Origin: Alteraurantiacibacter aquimixticola | GTDB lineage: Bacteria > Pseudomonadota > Alphaproteobacteria > Sphingomonadales > Sphingomonadaceae | Length of the DNA: 64,000 bases | Assembly (NCBI RefSeq): GCF_004965515.1 | Contig: NZ_SSHH01000001.1 | Coordinates: forward strand, 186,001-250,000 | Direction of reading: 5' to 3' | Shown here: positions 1-9,259 of the stretch, in pieces | How positions within the stretch are numbered: position 1 is the first letter of the stretch | Layout of the letters: every line of letters starts with the position of its first letter | Notes under the pieces: generated by a model | Told to the model about the DNA's origin: nothing | Seen by the model: only the letters and a program-made list of their open reading frames with translations | Database searches by the model: none | Program-made: the position numbers and the translations under genes

Positions 1-1369
1 TGGCCCTGCGGCGATCAAGCTGGGGCAGACGCTCGCCACCCGGCCCGACCTTGTAGGCGAGGATGCTGCACGCAATTTGCTGAGCCTGCAGGACAGCCTG
101 CCGCCCGTCCCCTTCGCGCTGATTAAGGCGGAGATCGAGCGCAGCTTCGAAGCGCCGATCGAAAGCCTCTTTACAGAGATCGATCCTGCCCCCGTGGGCG
201 CGGCCTCGATCGCGCAGGTGCACAAGGGCGTGACCACCGACGGCACGATCGTTGCGATCAAGGTGCTGCGTCCCGGCATTCGCGAACGCTTTGCGCGCGA
301 CATCACCACTTATGAATGGGCTGCTGCCCATCTCGAGGCCATGGGCGGCGAAGCTGCGCGCCTGCGCCCCGCGCTGACCATCGCCAATTTCAAGCGCTGG
401 ACCAATCGCGAGCTCGACCTCAGACGCGAGGCAGCCTCGGCCTCCGAACTTGACGAAGCGATGCGCGGCATTGCCGATTATTGCATTCCCGAGATCGACT
501 GGGATCGCACCAATGGCCGGGTGATGACGATCGAATGGATCGATGGCGTGAAGATCAGCGACGTCGCTGCGCTGAAGGCGGCGGGCCACGACCTTCCCGA
601 TATAGCCCGGCGGTTGGTGCTCGCCTTCCTGACGCAGGCGATCAGCGCGGGCTTCTTCCATGCCGACATGCATCAGGGGAACCTCTTCGTGCGGCCCAAT
701 GGCGATATCGTCGCCATCGATTTCGGTATCATGGGCCGGATCGACCGGCGCGCGCGGCAATGGCTGGCGGAAATCCTCTATGGCTTGACCACGGGCAACT
801 ACAAGCGCGTGGCCGAGATCCATTTCGAGGCGCAATATGTGCCGAGCTACCACTCGGTCGACGAATTCGCGACGGCGCTGCGCGCGGTGGGTGAACCGAT
901 GCGAGGCAAGCCGGTGAGCGAACTTTCGGTTGGCCAGATGCTGGACGGGCTGTTCGCCATCACCCGCGATTTCGACATGCAGACGCAGCCGCATTTGCTG
1001 CTGCTGCAAAAGACCATGGTGATGGTCGAAGGCATCGCCACCCAGCTCGATCCGCAGATCAATATGTGGGACGTGTCGGCCCCCTATGTGCGCAGCTGGA
1101 TCCGCGACGAGCTCGGCCCGGAAAGCGCGCTGGCAAACCGGATCAAGGAAGATACCGAAACGCTGCTGCGCATCCCCGCGCTGGTGCGGCGGCTGGAGGA
1201 GCAATATCCGCCCAAGGGCGGTGCACCCGAGCCGCCGCCGCTGCCCGATATCGAGCTGATGTGGGAACGCCGCACCCGCCCGGCACGCCGCTGGCCGGGC
1301 TTCCTGCTCTCCGCCGCGCTGGGCGCTGCCGCCTTGTGGGGAGTCACGGCGGCAGGATGGCTGGGGTAA
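1..1369 (+). CDS. ubiB: UbiB-family atypical kinase for ubiquinone biosynthesis, 5' truncated
   Basis: The frame is open from base 2, so the window edge removes the start; about 455 residues of a usual 500-550 are visible. The family (UbiB/ADCK/Coq8) is an atypical protein-kinase-like ATPase that supports ubiquinone synthesis at the inner membrane. The diagnostic KxGQ motif is at visible residues 6-9 (KLGQ), the Ala-rich loop replacing a normal P-loop is at about 65-74 (VGAASIAQVH), the catalytic loop HADMHQGN at about 220-227, and the metal-binding DFG at about 240. A C-terminal hydrophobic hairpin after an Arg/Trp stretch fits the two anchoring helices of the family. The next gene starts 5 bases after the stop. 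ubiB close to coaBC and dut is a gene order I associate with Sphingomonadales. Confidence 0.95.
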   Translation, partial: GPAAIKLGQTLATRPDLVGEDAARNLLSLQDSLPPVPFALIKAEIERSFEAPIESLFTEIDPAPVGAASIAQVHKGVTTDGTIVAIKVLRPGIRERFARDITTYEWAAAHLEAMGGEAARLRPALTIANFKRWTNRELDLRREAASASELDEAMRGIADYCIPEIDWDRTNGRVMTIEWIDGVKISDVAALKAAGHDLPDIARRLVLAFLTQAISAGFFHADMHQGNLFVRPNGDIVAIDFGIMGRIDRRARQWLAEILYGLTTGNYKRVAEIHFEAQYVPSYHSVDEFATALRAVGEPMRGKPVSELSVGQMLDGLFAITRDFDMQTQPHLLLLQKTMVMVEGIATQLDPQINMWDVSAPYVRSWIRDELGPESALANRIKEDTETLLRIPALVRRLEEQYPPKGGAPEPPPLPDIELMWERRTRPARRWPGFLLSAALGAAALWGVTAAGWLG

Positions 1370-1374
1370 GCTGA

Positions 1375-2496
1375 TTGGGTATTAACGCACGCCGCCTGCC
1401 GTGGGACCGCTTTGCGCATTGGGCGCCGGGCGCGGCCATGCTCGTCATGGCGTTTACCGCCGTGCTGCTGGTCGCCGCCGTGCTGACCGAGCGGACCGGC
1501 TTTTCCGAGCCCGACAGCGTCCCGTTCCCTTCTACCGAACTGGTGGAGGAGATGGTCGATGCCGAGCTTGGCGACGACGATGATCGCGATACCGACCTCG
1601 CGCTCTATGACCGGATTGCCGAGCGTGTGGCGGCGGGTGAGGACTATTATGCGGCGGCAGTTGCGGAGCAGCGCGCGGGCGACTTCCCCGTGCGTCCGGG
1701 CACCACCGTGCGGCTGCCGACGCTCGCCTATCTGAATGCGTGGATCGGGCAGGGCGGGCTGGCGGTGCTGGCGGTACTCGTCGGGCTCGCGACCCTGATC
1801 GCCTGGTGGCGCAGGCTGGACGACGAGCCGGGCGGCGAGGAGCACCGCAATATCGCCATGCTGCTGCTGGTGATTGGCGCGGGGATCGGGCTGAAGGCGG
1901 AATATCTCGTCCTGCATGAGGTCTGGGCGGGCGTCTTGTTGGCGCTCTCCTTCGGCGTGCATCGCCCCGGCAAATGGGGGCTGGCGTGGCTCGCCGCCGC
2001 GGCCGCACTCGCCATTCGCGAACATGCGCTGCCTTTCGTCCTCCTGATGGGGGCCTTCGCCTTGTTCCGCCGCGACTGGCGCGAACTTGCCGCATGGACC
2101 GGGCTGGTGCTGGTCTTCGCGGTCGTGTGGGCGGCGCATCTGGCGCAGGTCGATGCGCTGATTTCGGAGGCCGATCCGCGATCGCCCGCCTGGCTGGTGC
2201 TGCGTGGGCTCGGCGGTTGGACGCTCAACATCACCGAATCGAGCGTCCTGCACCTCGTACCCGGATGGCTGGCCGCGCCTCTGGTGCTGCTGCCCCTGCT
2301 CGGCTGGGCCGGGTGGAAGAGCGATGCGGGCCTGTTCGGTTTCCTGTTGTTCCTCGGATACGGCGTGTTCTTCATGCTCGCCGGGCGCGACAACAATTTC
2401 TACTGGGCGCTGGTGGTGACGCCCTGCTGGTTCATGGGATACGCCTTCGTGCCGCGCGCCTTGCGATCGCTGTGGAATTCGGCGCGGGGGCGTTGA
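1375..2496 (+). CDS. Polytopic membrane protein of unknown function, paralog A
   Basis: 373-residue integral membrane protein with no family I recognise. One transmembrane segment lies near residues 20-40, then comes a soluble, acid-rich section of about 90 residues, then roughly seven or eight hydrophobic segments to the C-terminus. It is clearly paralogous to the next gene: both have a YYAAA..EQR block followed by VRLPT, a Arg-Glu pair ahead of ALPF, and a FYW block close to a final FVPRAL. A polar extracytoplasmic loop after the first helix followed by many helices recalls GT-C glycosyltransferases, but I see no decisive catalytic motif, so this is speculation. The TTG start at 1375 is the longest choice; an in-frame ATG at 1438 would remove most of the first helix. 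Confidence 0.75.
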   Translation: MGINARRLPWDRFAHWAPGAAMLVMAFTAVLLVAAVLTERTGFSEPDSVPFPSTELVEEMVDAELGDDDDRDTDLALYDRIAERVAAGEDYYAAAVAEQRAGDFPVRPGTTVRLPTLAYLNAWIGQGGLAVLAVLVGLATLIAWWRRLDDEPGGEEHRNIAMLLLVIGAGIGLKAEYLVLHEVWAGVLLALSFGVHRPGKWGLAWLAAAAALAIREHALPFVLLMGAFALFRRDWRELAAWTGLVLVFAVVWAAHLAQVDALISEADPRSPAWLVLRGLGGWTLNITESSVLHLVPGWLAAPLVLLPLLGWAGWKSDAGLFGFLLFLGYGVFFMLAGRDNNFYWALVVTPCWFMGYAFVPRALRSLWNSARGR

Positions 2497-2500
2497 GGGT

Positions 2501-3640
2501 ATGCCGCGGCTGGTCCACAAATCTGGCATGAGGCTGCTCTCCGATCCGATCGGCTGGTGGTGCGCGCTGGGACGGCCCCTGCGCCATCTTTCGCGCGGTG
2601 GGGCCATTGCGGTGCTGCTGGTACTCGCCGCCACGCTGGCCTGGGCGGCGATCACCGTCCCGCGCACGGCGGATGCCTATGACGTAAAGGCGGAGGCCGA
2701 CAAGGAAGAGAACTTCACCGACCTGCAGCTCTACGCGCATATCCATGAGCGCTTCCGGCAGGGGGAGAGCTATTACGCGGCCGCACTCGATGAGCAGCGG
2801 AGGCATAACTACCCGACAAAGCCTTTCGTCACCGTACGCCTGCCGACCATGGCGTGGATCGATACGCATCTTGCCGGCAGGGTACGCCAGCTGGCCAGTT
2901 TCGCGCTGATGCTGGGCATCGTGCTGGCATGGATCGGGGCGCTGTCACCCTTTACCAACAAGGCGGAGCGGCTAGCGGCTTCCTTCCTGTTCTTGGCTGC
3001 GGGTGGGGTGATCTTCGCCGACCGGGCGCTGCTGTTCCATGAGGTGAGCGCGGGGATGCTCGTCAGCCTCGGCATGGGGCTCTATCGCAAGCATCGCTGG
3101 TGGCCGGCGCTGATCGCGATTGCCGGGGCCTTGGCGATACGCGAACTGGCGCTGCCTTTCCTCCTCCTGTGGGGCGCGATTGCCGTGCTGGAGCGGCGCT
3201 GGAAGGAAGTGGCGGCGATCGGCGCCTTGCTGGCGATCTACGCCGTGGCGCTGGGGCTGCATGCCAATGCGGTGGCCGAATATCGCCTGCCGGGCGATGC
3301 CTCGTCCCCCGGATGGAGCGGGCTGATCGGGCCGCAAATGGCGCTGTTCTCGCTCACCCACCTTACCGTGCTGCTGTTCCTGCCGGTGGCGCTCGCTGCG
3401 CCCATCGCAGTGCTGCCGCTGATCGGCTGGATCGGGCTCGGCGGCAGGCTGGGGCTGGTCGCAACCGGCTGGTTCACCGGTTTTGCGCTGGCCATCGCGC
3501 TCTTCGCACGGATCGAGAATTTTTACTGGATCATGCTGGTCCTGCCCGCCTATGCCGCAGGCCTCGCTTTCGTGCCGCGTGCGCTGGCAGACCTTGTGCA
3601 AACGGCGCTGGGCAGGCAGGTAGCGGAAAACAAGTCTTAA
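2501..3640 (+). CDS. Polytopic membrane protein of unknown function, paralog B
   Basis: 379-residue membrane protein, tandem paralog of the preceding gene and only 4 bases after it. It has the same architecture: N-terminal transmembrane helix, a roughly 90-residue soluble segment carrying YYAAALDEQR and VRLPT, then a helix-rich C-terminal half with IRELALPF and ENFYW ending near FVPRAL. Conservation of the soluble-loop blocks suggests a binding or catalytic surface kept after duplication. ATG at 2501 is used; an internal ATG at 2528 is also possible. The pair interrupts the ubiB-coaBC neighbourhood and is probably cotranscribed with ubiB. Function unknown. Confidence 0.78.
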   Translation: MPRLVHKSGMRLLSDPIGWWCALGRPLRHLSRGGAIAVLLVLAATLAWAAITVPRTADAYDVKAEADKEENFTDLQLYAHIHERFRQGESYYAAALDEQRRHNYPTKPFVTVRLPTMAWIDTHLAGRVRQLASFALMLGIVLAWIGALSPFTNKAERLAASFLFLAAGGVIFADRALLFHEVSAGMLVSLGMGLYRKHRWWPALIAIAGALAIRELALPFLLLWGAIAVLERRWKEVAAIGALLAIYAVALGLHANAVAEYRLPGDASSPGWSGLIGPQMALFSLTHLTVLLFLPVALAAPIAVLPLIGWIGLGGRLGLVATGWFTGFALAIALFARIENFYWIMLVLPAYAAGLAFVPRALADLVQTALGRQVAENKS

Positions 3641-3727
3641 CCATCCCGTGCCAAGGCTGGCGCTGGATTGATGTCGGGGCTAAGCCCCCGAACAGCTTTC
3701 ATTTGCCGGGAGGGCCCGAAGACATCG

Positions 3728-5392
3728 ATGGCTGAGCCACGTGTGCTCCTGATCGTGGGCGGCGGGATTGCCGCCTACAAGTCGTGCGAACTGGTACGCC
3801 TCATCCGCAAGGGTGGGGCCGAAGTCACTTGCGTGCTGACCGATGGCGGGCAGCAATTCGTTACGCCCATGGCGTTGGCCGCCCTGTCGGGCAACCAGGT
3901 GCATACCAGCCTGTGGGACCTCAAGAACGAGGCCGAGATCGGCCACATCCAGCTTAGCCGCGAGGCGGATCTTGTGATCGTGTGCCCGGCCACGGCGGAC
4001 CTGATGGCGAAGATGGCTGCCGGTATTGCCGATGACCTTGCCACCACGCTGATCCTCGCCACCGACAAGCCGGTACTCTGCGTGCCTGCCATGAATGTGC
4101 GCATGTGGGAGCATGAGGCGACGCAGCGCAACATTACCTTCCTTGCTGATGCCGGCGTGCGCGTGATGCTGCCGGACGAGGGCGAGATGGCCTGCGGCGA
4201 ATTCGGCCCCGGCCGCCTGCCCGAACCGGCCGCCGTGTGGCTGGAAATCTGCGACCTGCTCGACCTCGAGCCGGGTGAGGAATATGATTACGTCCTCGAA
4301 TATTTCCGTCGCATCGCCGAAATGGAAGAGGATGACGACGATGTCGGCATCGTCGACCCGCTGCCCAATCGCGGCGAGGATGGTGAGGCGATTGGCGGCG
4401 ATGCAGGCGATCTGGGCCAGATCATCCAGCGTTCCTACATTCATGGCGAGCATGAGGACGAGGAGCTCGAGGAAGCGGCGGACGGCGAAGGCGCCGACCT
4501 GCCCGAGCCCGACGATACCGATCCGGACGCCGTCGTGGCGAAGAAGGGCAAGGCCAGCGCCGCCCCGCCGACCGACCGCGAGGCGATCAACCATACAGTC
4601 AACAAGCGCCAGGCCGCTCCCCAGCCTTTCGAAGGCGAGGAAGCCGCCGCTCCCACGCAGCCGCTCGAACCGGCCATGGCCAAGATGGTGGCCGAGCCGC
4701 TGGAAGGCGGGCCGGTGTTCGACGACGATCCCAAGAAGCGCCCGCTTTATGGCAAGCACCTGCTGATCACCGCAGGCCCGACGCACGAGCCGATCGATCC
4801 GGTGCGCTATCTCGCCAACCGCTCTTCCGGCCGGCAGGGCTTCGCCATTGCCGCAGCCGCCGCGGCGGCGGGGGCCAAGGTCACGCTGGTGGCTGGCCCG
4901 GTCAATCTCGCGACCCCGGCAGGCGTCGATCGCGTGGACGTGGAAAGCGCCGAAGCCATGTCGGCGGCGGTGAAGGATGCGCTGCCCGCCGATTGCGCGG
5001 TGATGGTCGCCGCCGTTTCCGACTGGCGCCCGCGCGATTATCACGAGGAAAAGATCAAGAAGCGCGGCAATGCACCGCCTGCGCTGATGCTGACCGAGAA
5101 TCCCGATATCCTGGCCATGGTCTCCGCCAGCTCCAAGCGGCCGGACCTGCTCATCGGCTTCGCCGCCGAGACCGAGAACGTGGTCGAAAATGCCCGCAAG
5201 AAGCGCAAGAGCAAGGGCGTCGACTGGATCGTCGCCAACGACGTCTCCGGCGACGTGATGGGCGGCACCGACAACAAGGTTCACATCGTGCGCGAGCGCA
5301 AGGTCGAGAACTGGGAAGAAATGAGCAAGATGGACGTCGCCTGGAAGCTGATCCAGGCGATTGCCGACCAGTTGGAGAAGGTGAATGGCTGA
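3728..5392 (+). CDS. coaBC: Bifunctional phosphopantothenoylcysteine decarboxylase / phosphopantothenate-cysteine ligase with acidic insert
   Basis: Catalyses two successive cytosolic steps of coenzyme A synthesis: ligation of cysteine to 4'-phosphopantothenate (CoaB, C-terminal) and FMN-dependent decarboxylation (CoaC, N-terminal). The CoaC half (residues 1 to about 180) shows the GGGIAAYK start, the PAMNVRMW motif and the Cys clamp [10 protein letters not shown]. The CoaB half begins near residue 336 with [18 protein letters not shown] and AAVSDWRP. The two are joined by about 155 residues rich in Asp, Glu, Ala and Pro that look disordered; at 554 residues the protein is well above the usual 390-430. 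The ATG at 3728 follows a GGGAGGG block (3709-3715) and gives the conserved N-terminus. The 3' end overlaps dut by 8 bases. Confidence 0.95.
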   Translation: MAEPRVLLIVGGGIAAYKSCELVRLIRKGGAEVTCVLTDGGQQFVTPMALAALSGNQVHTSLWDLKNEAEIGHIQLSREADLVIVCPATADLMAKMAAGIADDLATTLILATDKPVLCVPAMNVRMWEHEATQRNITFLADAGVRVMLPDEGEMACGEFGPGRLPEPAAVWLEICDLLDLEPGEEYDYVLEYFRRIAEMEEDDDDVGIVDPLPNRGEDGEAIGGDAGDLGQIIQRSYIHGEHEDEELEEAADGEGADLPEPDDTDPDAVVAKKGKASAAPPTDREAINHTVNKRQAAPQPFEGEEAAAPTQPLEPAMAKMVAEPLEGGPVFDDDPKKRPLYGKHLLITAGPTHEPIDPVRYLANRSSGRQGFAIAAAAAAAGAKVTLVAGPVNLATPAGVDRVDVESAEAMSAAVKDALPADCAVMVAAVSDWRPRDYHEEKIKKRGNAPPALMLTENPDILAMVSASSKRPDLLIGFAAETENVVENARKKRKSKGVDWIVANDVSGDVMGGTDNKVHIVRERKVENWEEMSKMDVAWKLIQAIADQLEKVNG

Positions 5393-5843
5393 TCGTGTTC
5401 CCATCCAGATCAAGCGCCTGCCGCATGGACACGGGCTGGAACTGCCCGCCTATGCCACCGAAGGCGCGGCGGGCATGGACGTCCTCGCAGCCGAAAACAT
5501 GATCCTGCGGCCCGGCATTCCCCATGCCGTCGCCACCGGTTTCGCCGTCGGCATTCCCGACGGATACGAGATCCAGGTGCGTCCGCGCTCTGGTCTCGCG
5601 CTCAAGCACGGCATCACCGTCCCCAACACGCCGGGCACGGTGGATTCGGATTATCGCGGCGAAGTGAAGGTCATCCTGATCAACCACTCGCAAGACAACT
5701 TCCAGATCCAGCGCGGCGATCGCATCGCCCAGCTGATCGTCTCTCCCGTCACGCTGGCGGAGTGGGAAGAGGTGACCGAGCTGCCGGAGACCGAGCGCGG
5801 AAAAGGTGGCTTCGGCTCCACCGGCGGCTACGCCTCGCTCTAG
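5385..5843 (+). CDS. dut: dUTP diphosphatase (dUTPase)
   Basis: Hydrolyses dUTP to dUMP and pyrophosphate, keeping uracil out of DNA and supplying dUMP for thymidylate synthesis. At 152 residues it is the usual trimeric dUTPase length and carries all five motifs in order: [36 protein letters not shown] and the Gly-rich C-terminal arm [10 protein letters not shown]. The start codon lies inside the last codons of coaBC (8-base overlap), which implies translational coupling; coaBC-dut is a common bacterial pairing. Confidence 0.97.
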   Translation: MADRVPIQIKRLPHGHGLELPAYATEGAAGMDVLAAENMILRPGIPHAVATGFAVGIPDGYEIQVRPRSGLALKHGITVPNTPGTVDSDYRGEVKVILINHSQDNFQIQRGDRIAQLIVSPVTLAEWEEVTELPETERGKGGFGSTGGYASL

Positions 5844-6062
5844 ATCATCTGGCTCTAACGCGCCCTTGACGGCCCGCGCGCCCGTCGCCAATCTTGCAGC
5901 CACCAACGCAACCGGAAAGGTTTATGCAGGAGATTGTCCTCCGCTGATGTGAGCTTGCCGCGTCTATCGCGGCCGGCTCGTCACGCGCATCGTGTGCCGC
6001 AGGCTGACTGCCTGCCGCTCGCCCATGCGCATGGATTTCATCCAGGCGGACGAGACATCCCA

Positions 6063-6320
6063 GTGAACATTTCGAAATACGAACAGCGTGTGCTGCATGC
6101 ACTCGCGCAGGGCGGACAAATCCGTCCGATCAAGAACGATACCGGCAAGATAACCGAGGTCGATTGCTTCAATCGCGACGGCTTCCGGCTGGCCGATTGC
6201 ACCATGCCGGTGTTCCAGAAACTGCGGCGCAAGCGGCTGATCGTCAGCCGCAATGGCGGCCCCTATCGCATTAACCGCGACGGGTTGTCGGCGGTGCGGG
6301 CGCAGCTGGACAACCGATAG
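6063..6320 (+). CDS. YjhX-family (UPF0386) small protein
   Basis: 85-residue protein matching in length and sequence style the YjhX/UPF0386 family, named after an E. coli protein described as a putative toxin of the YjhX-YjhQ pair. Recognisable features are an N-terminal [12 protein letters not shown] block, the central [14 protein letters not shown] and the C-terminal [12 protein letters not shown] ending in RAQLDNR, a layout resembling a small winged-helix DNA-binding fold. The GTG at 6063 is chosen because it reproduces the exact family length; an upstream ATG at 5934 would add 43 unlikely residues. No yjhQ-like GNAT partner is adjacent. The 219 bases upstream hold no other gene; TTGACG at 5866-5871 could be a -35 box but no good -10 is visible. 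Confidence 0.85.
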   Translation: MNISKYEQRVLHALAQGGQIRPIKNDTGKITEVDCFNRDGFRLADCTMPVFQKLRRKRLIVSRNGGPYRINRDGLSAVRAQLDNR

Positions 6321-6353
6321 GAAGGGGCGGGGCAGGTTCGCGCCTGTCCCGCT

Positions 6354-7250
6354 CTAGTCGAAGCGGATGAGGAACAGCGTTGCCCGGTAGAGCGAGTCGA
6401 TCGGCGCGCCAGTAGCGTCGAGAGCGGGGGTGAATTCTGCAGTATCGCTGATTTCGCGGCAGGAGCGGCGGCGGTTGCCGTTACTCCAGTTCGGATATTG
6501 GATTTCGCAATCCAGAACCTCCCCGTCGGCACCGACATGGAAGCGCATCTGGACGATGCGGCTGGAATGATTGACGATCACATTATCGGGAAACCGCATC
6601 CGCTCGCCTACGACCTGCGGATTTTCCAGGACGGGAGCGCGTGCGAAGCCTGTCTGGTCAGGCGGACCGAATTCCCACTCACTCATGAGATCCCGCTCGC
6701 AGTCTTCCATCAGCGTCCGCGCAGTTTCCATGGCGTCAAGTCGCAGAGTTTGGGGCGCCATGGCGGAGCCATCGAAATAGAGCTGGGTCGCTTCCCAGGT
6801 GAAAGGCACGGCTATGTTCACATCGGGGCGTTCGGGCAGGTGGTAGATGAAGCTGCCAAAGGCATTGGTCCCGGCGCCATTGCGGGTGTCGTCCACGCGT
6901 CCCTGAAATGCAACCATAGGCCCGCTGCGATAGCTGCTGCCGATCGCCACGATATCCTTCGCCTCTTCAGGCTCTCCAAAACTTGCACGGGCAAAGATCG
7001 CCCTGCTGTCGTCCCGCTGCATGGTTGGCCCCGCAACGCTTACGCGGAATGCTGTAAATGGTCCCCAGCTGCGAATGAACATGGTGGTGTCGCCCGGCTC
7101 CAGCGCGGTGAAAGAGCGGACCAAGGTGCAGCTCTCGTCGTCGCTGTCGATTTCCCACTGTCCGACCGGTTCGATCATGCGGTTCGCAGCCTGCGCTGCC
7201 ACGGGAAGCGGGAGGGCGAGGGCGGTGGCCAGAAGTGCAAGCCTGATCAT
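6354..7250 (-). CDS. Exported protein with a TonB C-terminal-like domain
   Basis: 298-residue protein with a clear signal peptide (about residues 1-20, ending VAAQA). The last 80 or so residues, with VNHSSRIVQMRFHVGADG followed by a Cys pair, resemble the TonB C-terminal domain fold (x-V-x-F-x-V-x-x-x-G). There is no N-terminal membrane anchor plus proline-rich spacer of a true TonB, so it is probably a periplasmic stand-alone relative. The ATG at 7250 is preferred over 7271: it sits 2 bases after the stop of the upstream esterase gene, has a GGGGAG ribosome site, and puts the signal peptide at the N-terminus. Likely cotranscribed with the esterase. Substrate or partner unknown. Confidence 0.75.
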   Translation of the reverse strand: MIRLALLATALALPLPVAAQAANRMIEPVGQWEIDSDDESCTLVRSFTALEPGDTTMFIRSWGPFTAFRVSVAGPTMQRDDSRAIFARASFGEPEEAKDIVAIGSSYRSGPMVAFQGRVDDTRNGAGTNAFGSFIYHLPERPDVNIAVPFTWEATQLYFDGSAMAPQTLRLDAMETARTLMEDCERDLMSEWEFGPPDQTGFARAPVLENPQVVGERMRFPDNVIVNHSSRIVQMRFHVGADGEVLDCEIQYPNWSNGNRRRSCREISDTAEFTPALDATGAPIDSLYRATLFLIRFD

Positions 7251-7252
7251 CG

Positions 7253-8215
7253 TTACAGACTCCCCATCCACTCGGTGAACGGCCCCGAAAAGCTCTCATC
7301 CACGCTGCCGATGCTGGCGCCTTCGGTCATATGGTTGTGATCCTTGAGGTAGAGCATGGTCGGGCAATTGGCCGCAGCTCCTTCGGCGCACAGGCTCGCT
7401 TCGGCGGCTTCGGCGAAGTCGTGGAACAGCTGCGGGTCGTATTCGGCCCAGGCGATCATCAGCGGCAGGCTGGTCGCGCCCAAGCGTTCGATGGAAGGCG
7501 CGGCGGTCAGCAGGCTGGCATCCTCGCCATAATAGGGGTGCGGGTCCTCACCCTGTTCCAGCGCATAGGCGGGGCTCATCAGCACCGCGCCCTGCACGCC
7601 GACGAATTCCTCGCCATGGATGGAATCGGTCGCGACATAGTCCGCCACCACATTCGCCCCGGCGGAGTGGCCCCACAGGATGATGTGGTCGGGATCGCCG
7701 CCATGTTGGGCGATGTTCGCTCGCACCCAGGCGATAGCAGAGGCAAGGTCCGCGCTGGCGGCGGGATAGGGATTATCGGGCGCGAGGCGGTAATCGATGT
7801 TCACGCCAACCATCCCGTTGCGCGCGGCCCATGCGGTGGCGCTTTGCGGGTAATAGGCGCCCTGCTTCGATCCGCCGACGAAACCGCCGCCATGGACATA
7901 GAGCAGCACCGGGCGGCTGATGCCCTCCTCGGCAGCGTTGAACGTGTAGAGGTCGAGCTGTTGCGCCGGATCGTCGCCATAGGCGACATTCTCGGTCATG
8001 GTGACATCGTCATAGGGCGGGGCATCGACCAGCGGGGCGAAGATGTCGAAGCTGGCGGGATCGATCACCTGGCCTGCCTCGCGGATCATCGCCGCCTGTT
8101 CCTCGGGAACGCCGGGCCATTCGCGCGCGGCGGTATCGGTCGCCTCGTCTGGTGCGGTTTCGCCGCATGCAGCCAGTGCCATGGCCAGCGTGGCCGCGCC
8201 GATCAGTTTCTTCAT
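7253..8215 (-). CDS. Alpha/beta-hydrolase lipoprotein (carboxylesterase/lipase type)
   Basis: 320 residues. An N-terminal lipoprotein signal with lipobox LAAC (Cys17) predicts membrane anchoring. The body is an alpha/beta hydrolase of the HGGG (hormone-sensitive lipase / BD-FAE-like) type: oxyanion motif HGGGF, then YRLAP, the nucleophile elbow GHSAG, an acid residue in the AEYDP region and a candidate catalytic His in DHNHM near the C-terminus. It should hydrolyse carboxyl esters in the periplasm; the natural substrate cannot be read from sequence. It is the first gene of a two-gene minus-strand unit with the TonB-C-like protein. Confidence 0.88.
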   Translation of the reverse strand: MKKLIGAATLAMALAACGETAPDEATDTAAREWPGVPEEQAAMIREAGQVIDPASFDIFAPLVDAPPYDDVTMTENVAYGDDPAQQLDLYTFNAAEEGISRPVLLYVHGGGFVGGSKQGAYYPQSATAWAARNGMVGVNIDYRLAPDNPYPAASADLASAIAWVRANIAQHGGDPDHIILWGHSAGANVVADYVATDSIHGEEFVGVQGAVLMSPAYALEQGEDPHPYYGEDASLLTAAPSIERLGATSLPLMIAWAEYDPQLFHDFAEAAEASLCAEGAAANCPTMLYLKDHNHMTEGASIGSVDESFSGPFTEWMGSL

Positions 8216-8276
8216 CTCTCATCCCTCCCAAGTTTCCTTTGCGGGAGAGACTGCCGCAGATTGCGGGCAAAGAAAA

Positions 8277-8314
8277 GGCGGGCCTCCCCCGCGTCGCGTT
8301 GAGGGAGGCCCGCC
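8277..8314 (-). terminator. Rho-independent terminator
   Basis: A perfect 12-bp stem pairs 8277-8288 with 8303-8314 around a 14-base loop. In the minus direction it is followed by TTTT (complement of 8273-8276). It lies 46 bases past the stop of the DUF4136 lipoprotein gene and upstream of the esterase gene, so it ends the lipoprotein transcript. Confidence 0.85.
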
Positions 8315-8360
8315 CGACGTCCCCGGGGAGTTACCCCGGAACTGATAATCTGTCCGCGCC

Positions 8361-9083
8361 CTAGCGGTCGTTGCGCTTCACCGGCTGGTCTTCCGGAGCG
8401 ATGGAGATGCGCACCGTCTCACCCGAATTGCCGGGGAAATCGGTGAACATCGCCTCGATCAAATTGGGCACGAGATATTGCAGGCGATTGGAGGTGGAGA
8501 CCGCCTCCGCACTGCCTTCGAACAATCGCTCGCCCGTCTGGCCATTGTCGATCTTCAGCGAAATGCCGCTGGTAAAGATCGTGTAGCTGTCAATATCGCG
8601 GCCGCCATAATAGCCGTCGAAGAACGGGTCGTAGAAGCCGTAGCCCCAGCTACGGTTGGGCAGGTAGGCCACGCGCGGACGGCCCAGCCGGTCGCGATAG
8701 ACGAAGGGCGTGTAGCCGTACCACGAACGGTAGAAGGGATCGCGGAAGCCGGTGTAGTTGGTGCGCACGCGTTCGCGCCCGTCATCCACGCCATAGGCGA
8801 AGCGTACCAGCAGGTTGGCGCTTTCGGGATTGTCCGTCTGCGTATAGCCGAGCTCGGCCATCTCCGCCTCCACGCGATCGGCGTAGAGCGCGAATTCGAG
8901 GCCGCCGGCAAGCTCCGGATCGTCCGCTACCACGGCGAAGGTCTGGCCCTGCGGCGCGGGCAGCTGGCTTTCGAAGCGTGAGACATCCGCGCGGAAAGGC
9001 GTGGCGCAGGCGGCAAGGCCTGCCAGCATCACGGCACCGGCGGCAATCTTCAAACCCCTGCTCAATTTGTTCAGTCCGAACAT
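8361..9083 (-). CDS. DUF4136-type lipoprotein
   Basis: 240-residue predicted lipoprotein with a hydrophobic signal and lipobox LAAC around residue 25. The rest matches the style of DUF4136 domains: a short beta-rich start mentioning FAVVADDPELAGG, a helix with the ADRVEAEMAELGY block, NLLVRFAYG, then a Tyr/Gly/Pro-rich middle and a final segment ending in MFTDFPGNSGET. Such proteins are usually outer-membrane or periplasmic with unknown role. The ATG at 9083 is preferred over the far upstream 9188 because it follows AGAGAG and gives a sensible lipoprotein signal. It is a single gene closed by its own terminator. Confidence 0.85.
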   Translation of the reverse strand: MFGLNKLSRGLKIAAGAVMLAGLAACATPFRADVSRFESQLPAPQGQTFAVVADDPELAGGLEFALYADRVEAEMAELGYTQTDNPESANLLVRFAYGVDDGRERVRTNYTGFRDPFYRSWYGYTPFVYRDRLGRPRVAYLPNRSWGYGFYDPFFDGYYGGRDIDSYTIFTSGISLKIDNGQTGERLFEGSAEAVSTSNRLQYLVPNLIEAMFTDFPGNSGETVRISIAPEDQPVKRNDR

Positions 9084-9259
9084 GGCATTACTCTCTGTTA
9101 GGCCGGATCTCTTGCCCGGTTTCGACCTCTTGCGAGACGACACGTCTCCATCTTGCGCGCGGCAATAGCAAGCGCGCCATGAACCCATTTTGAATGGGGC
9201 AGGGCGAAAGTGCCGGAAAATCCAGCAAAAACAGCAGTATGATTCGCCTTTTCGCGCCC

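Noticed and set aside
1084-2667. 527-codon antisense frame over the tandem membrane genes
   Set aside because: Composition is Arg/Gln/His/Pro-rich, typical of a shadow; the plus-strand genes have hydrophobic helices and a paralog.
3680-5413. 577-codon open frame antisense to coaBC
   Set aside because: It mirrors coaBC, has His/Arg/Gly-rich composition without any motif or ribosome site, and is a codon-bias shadow in GC-rich DNA.
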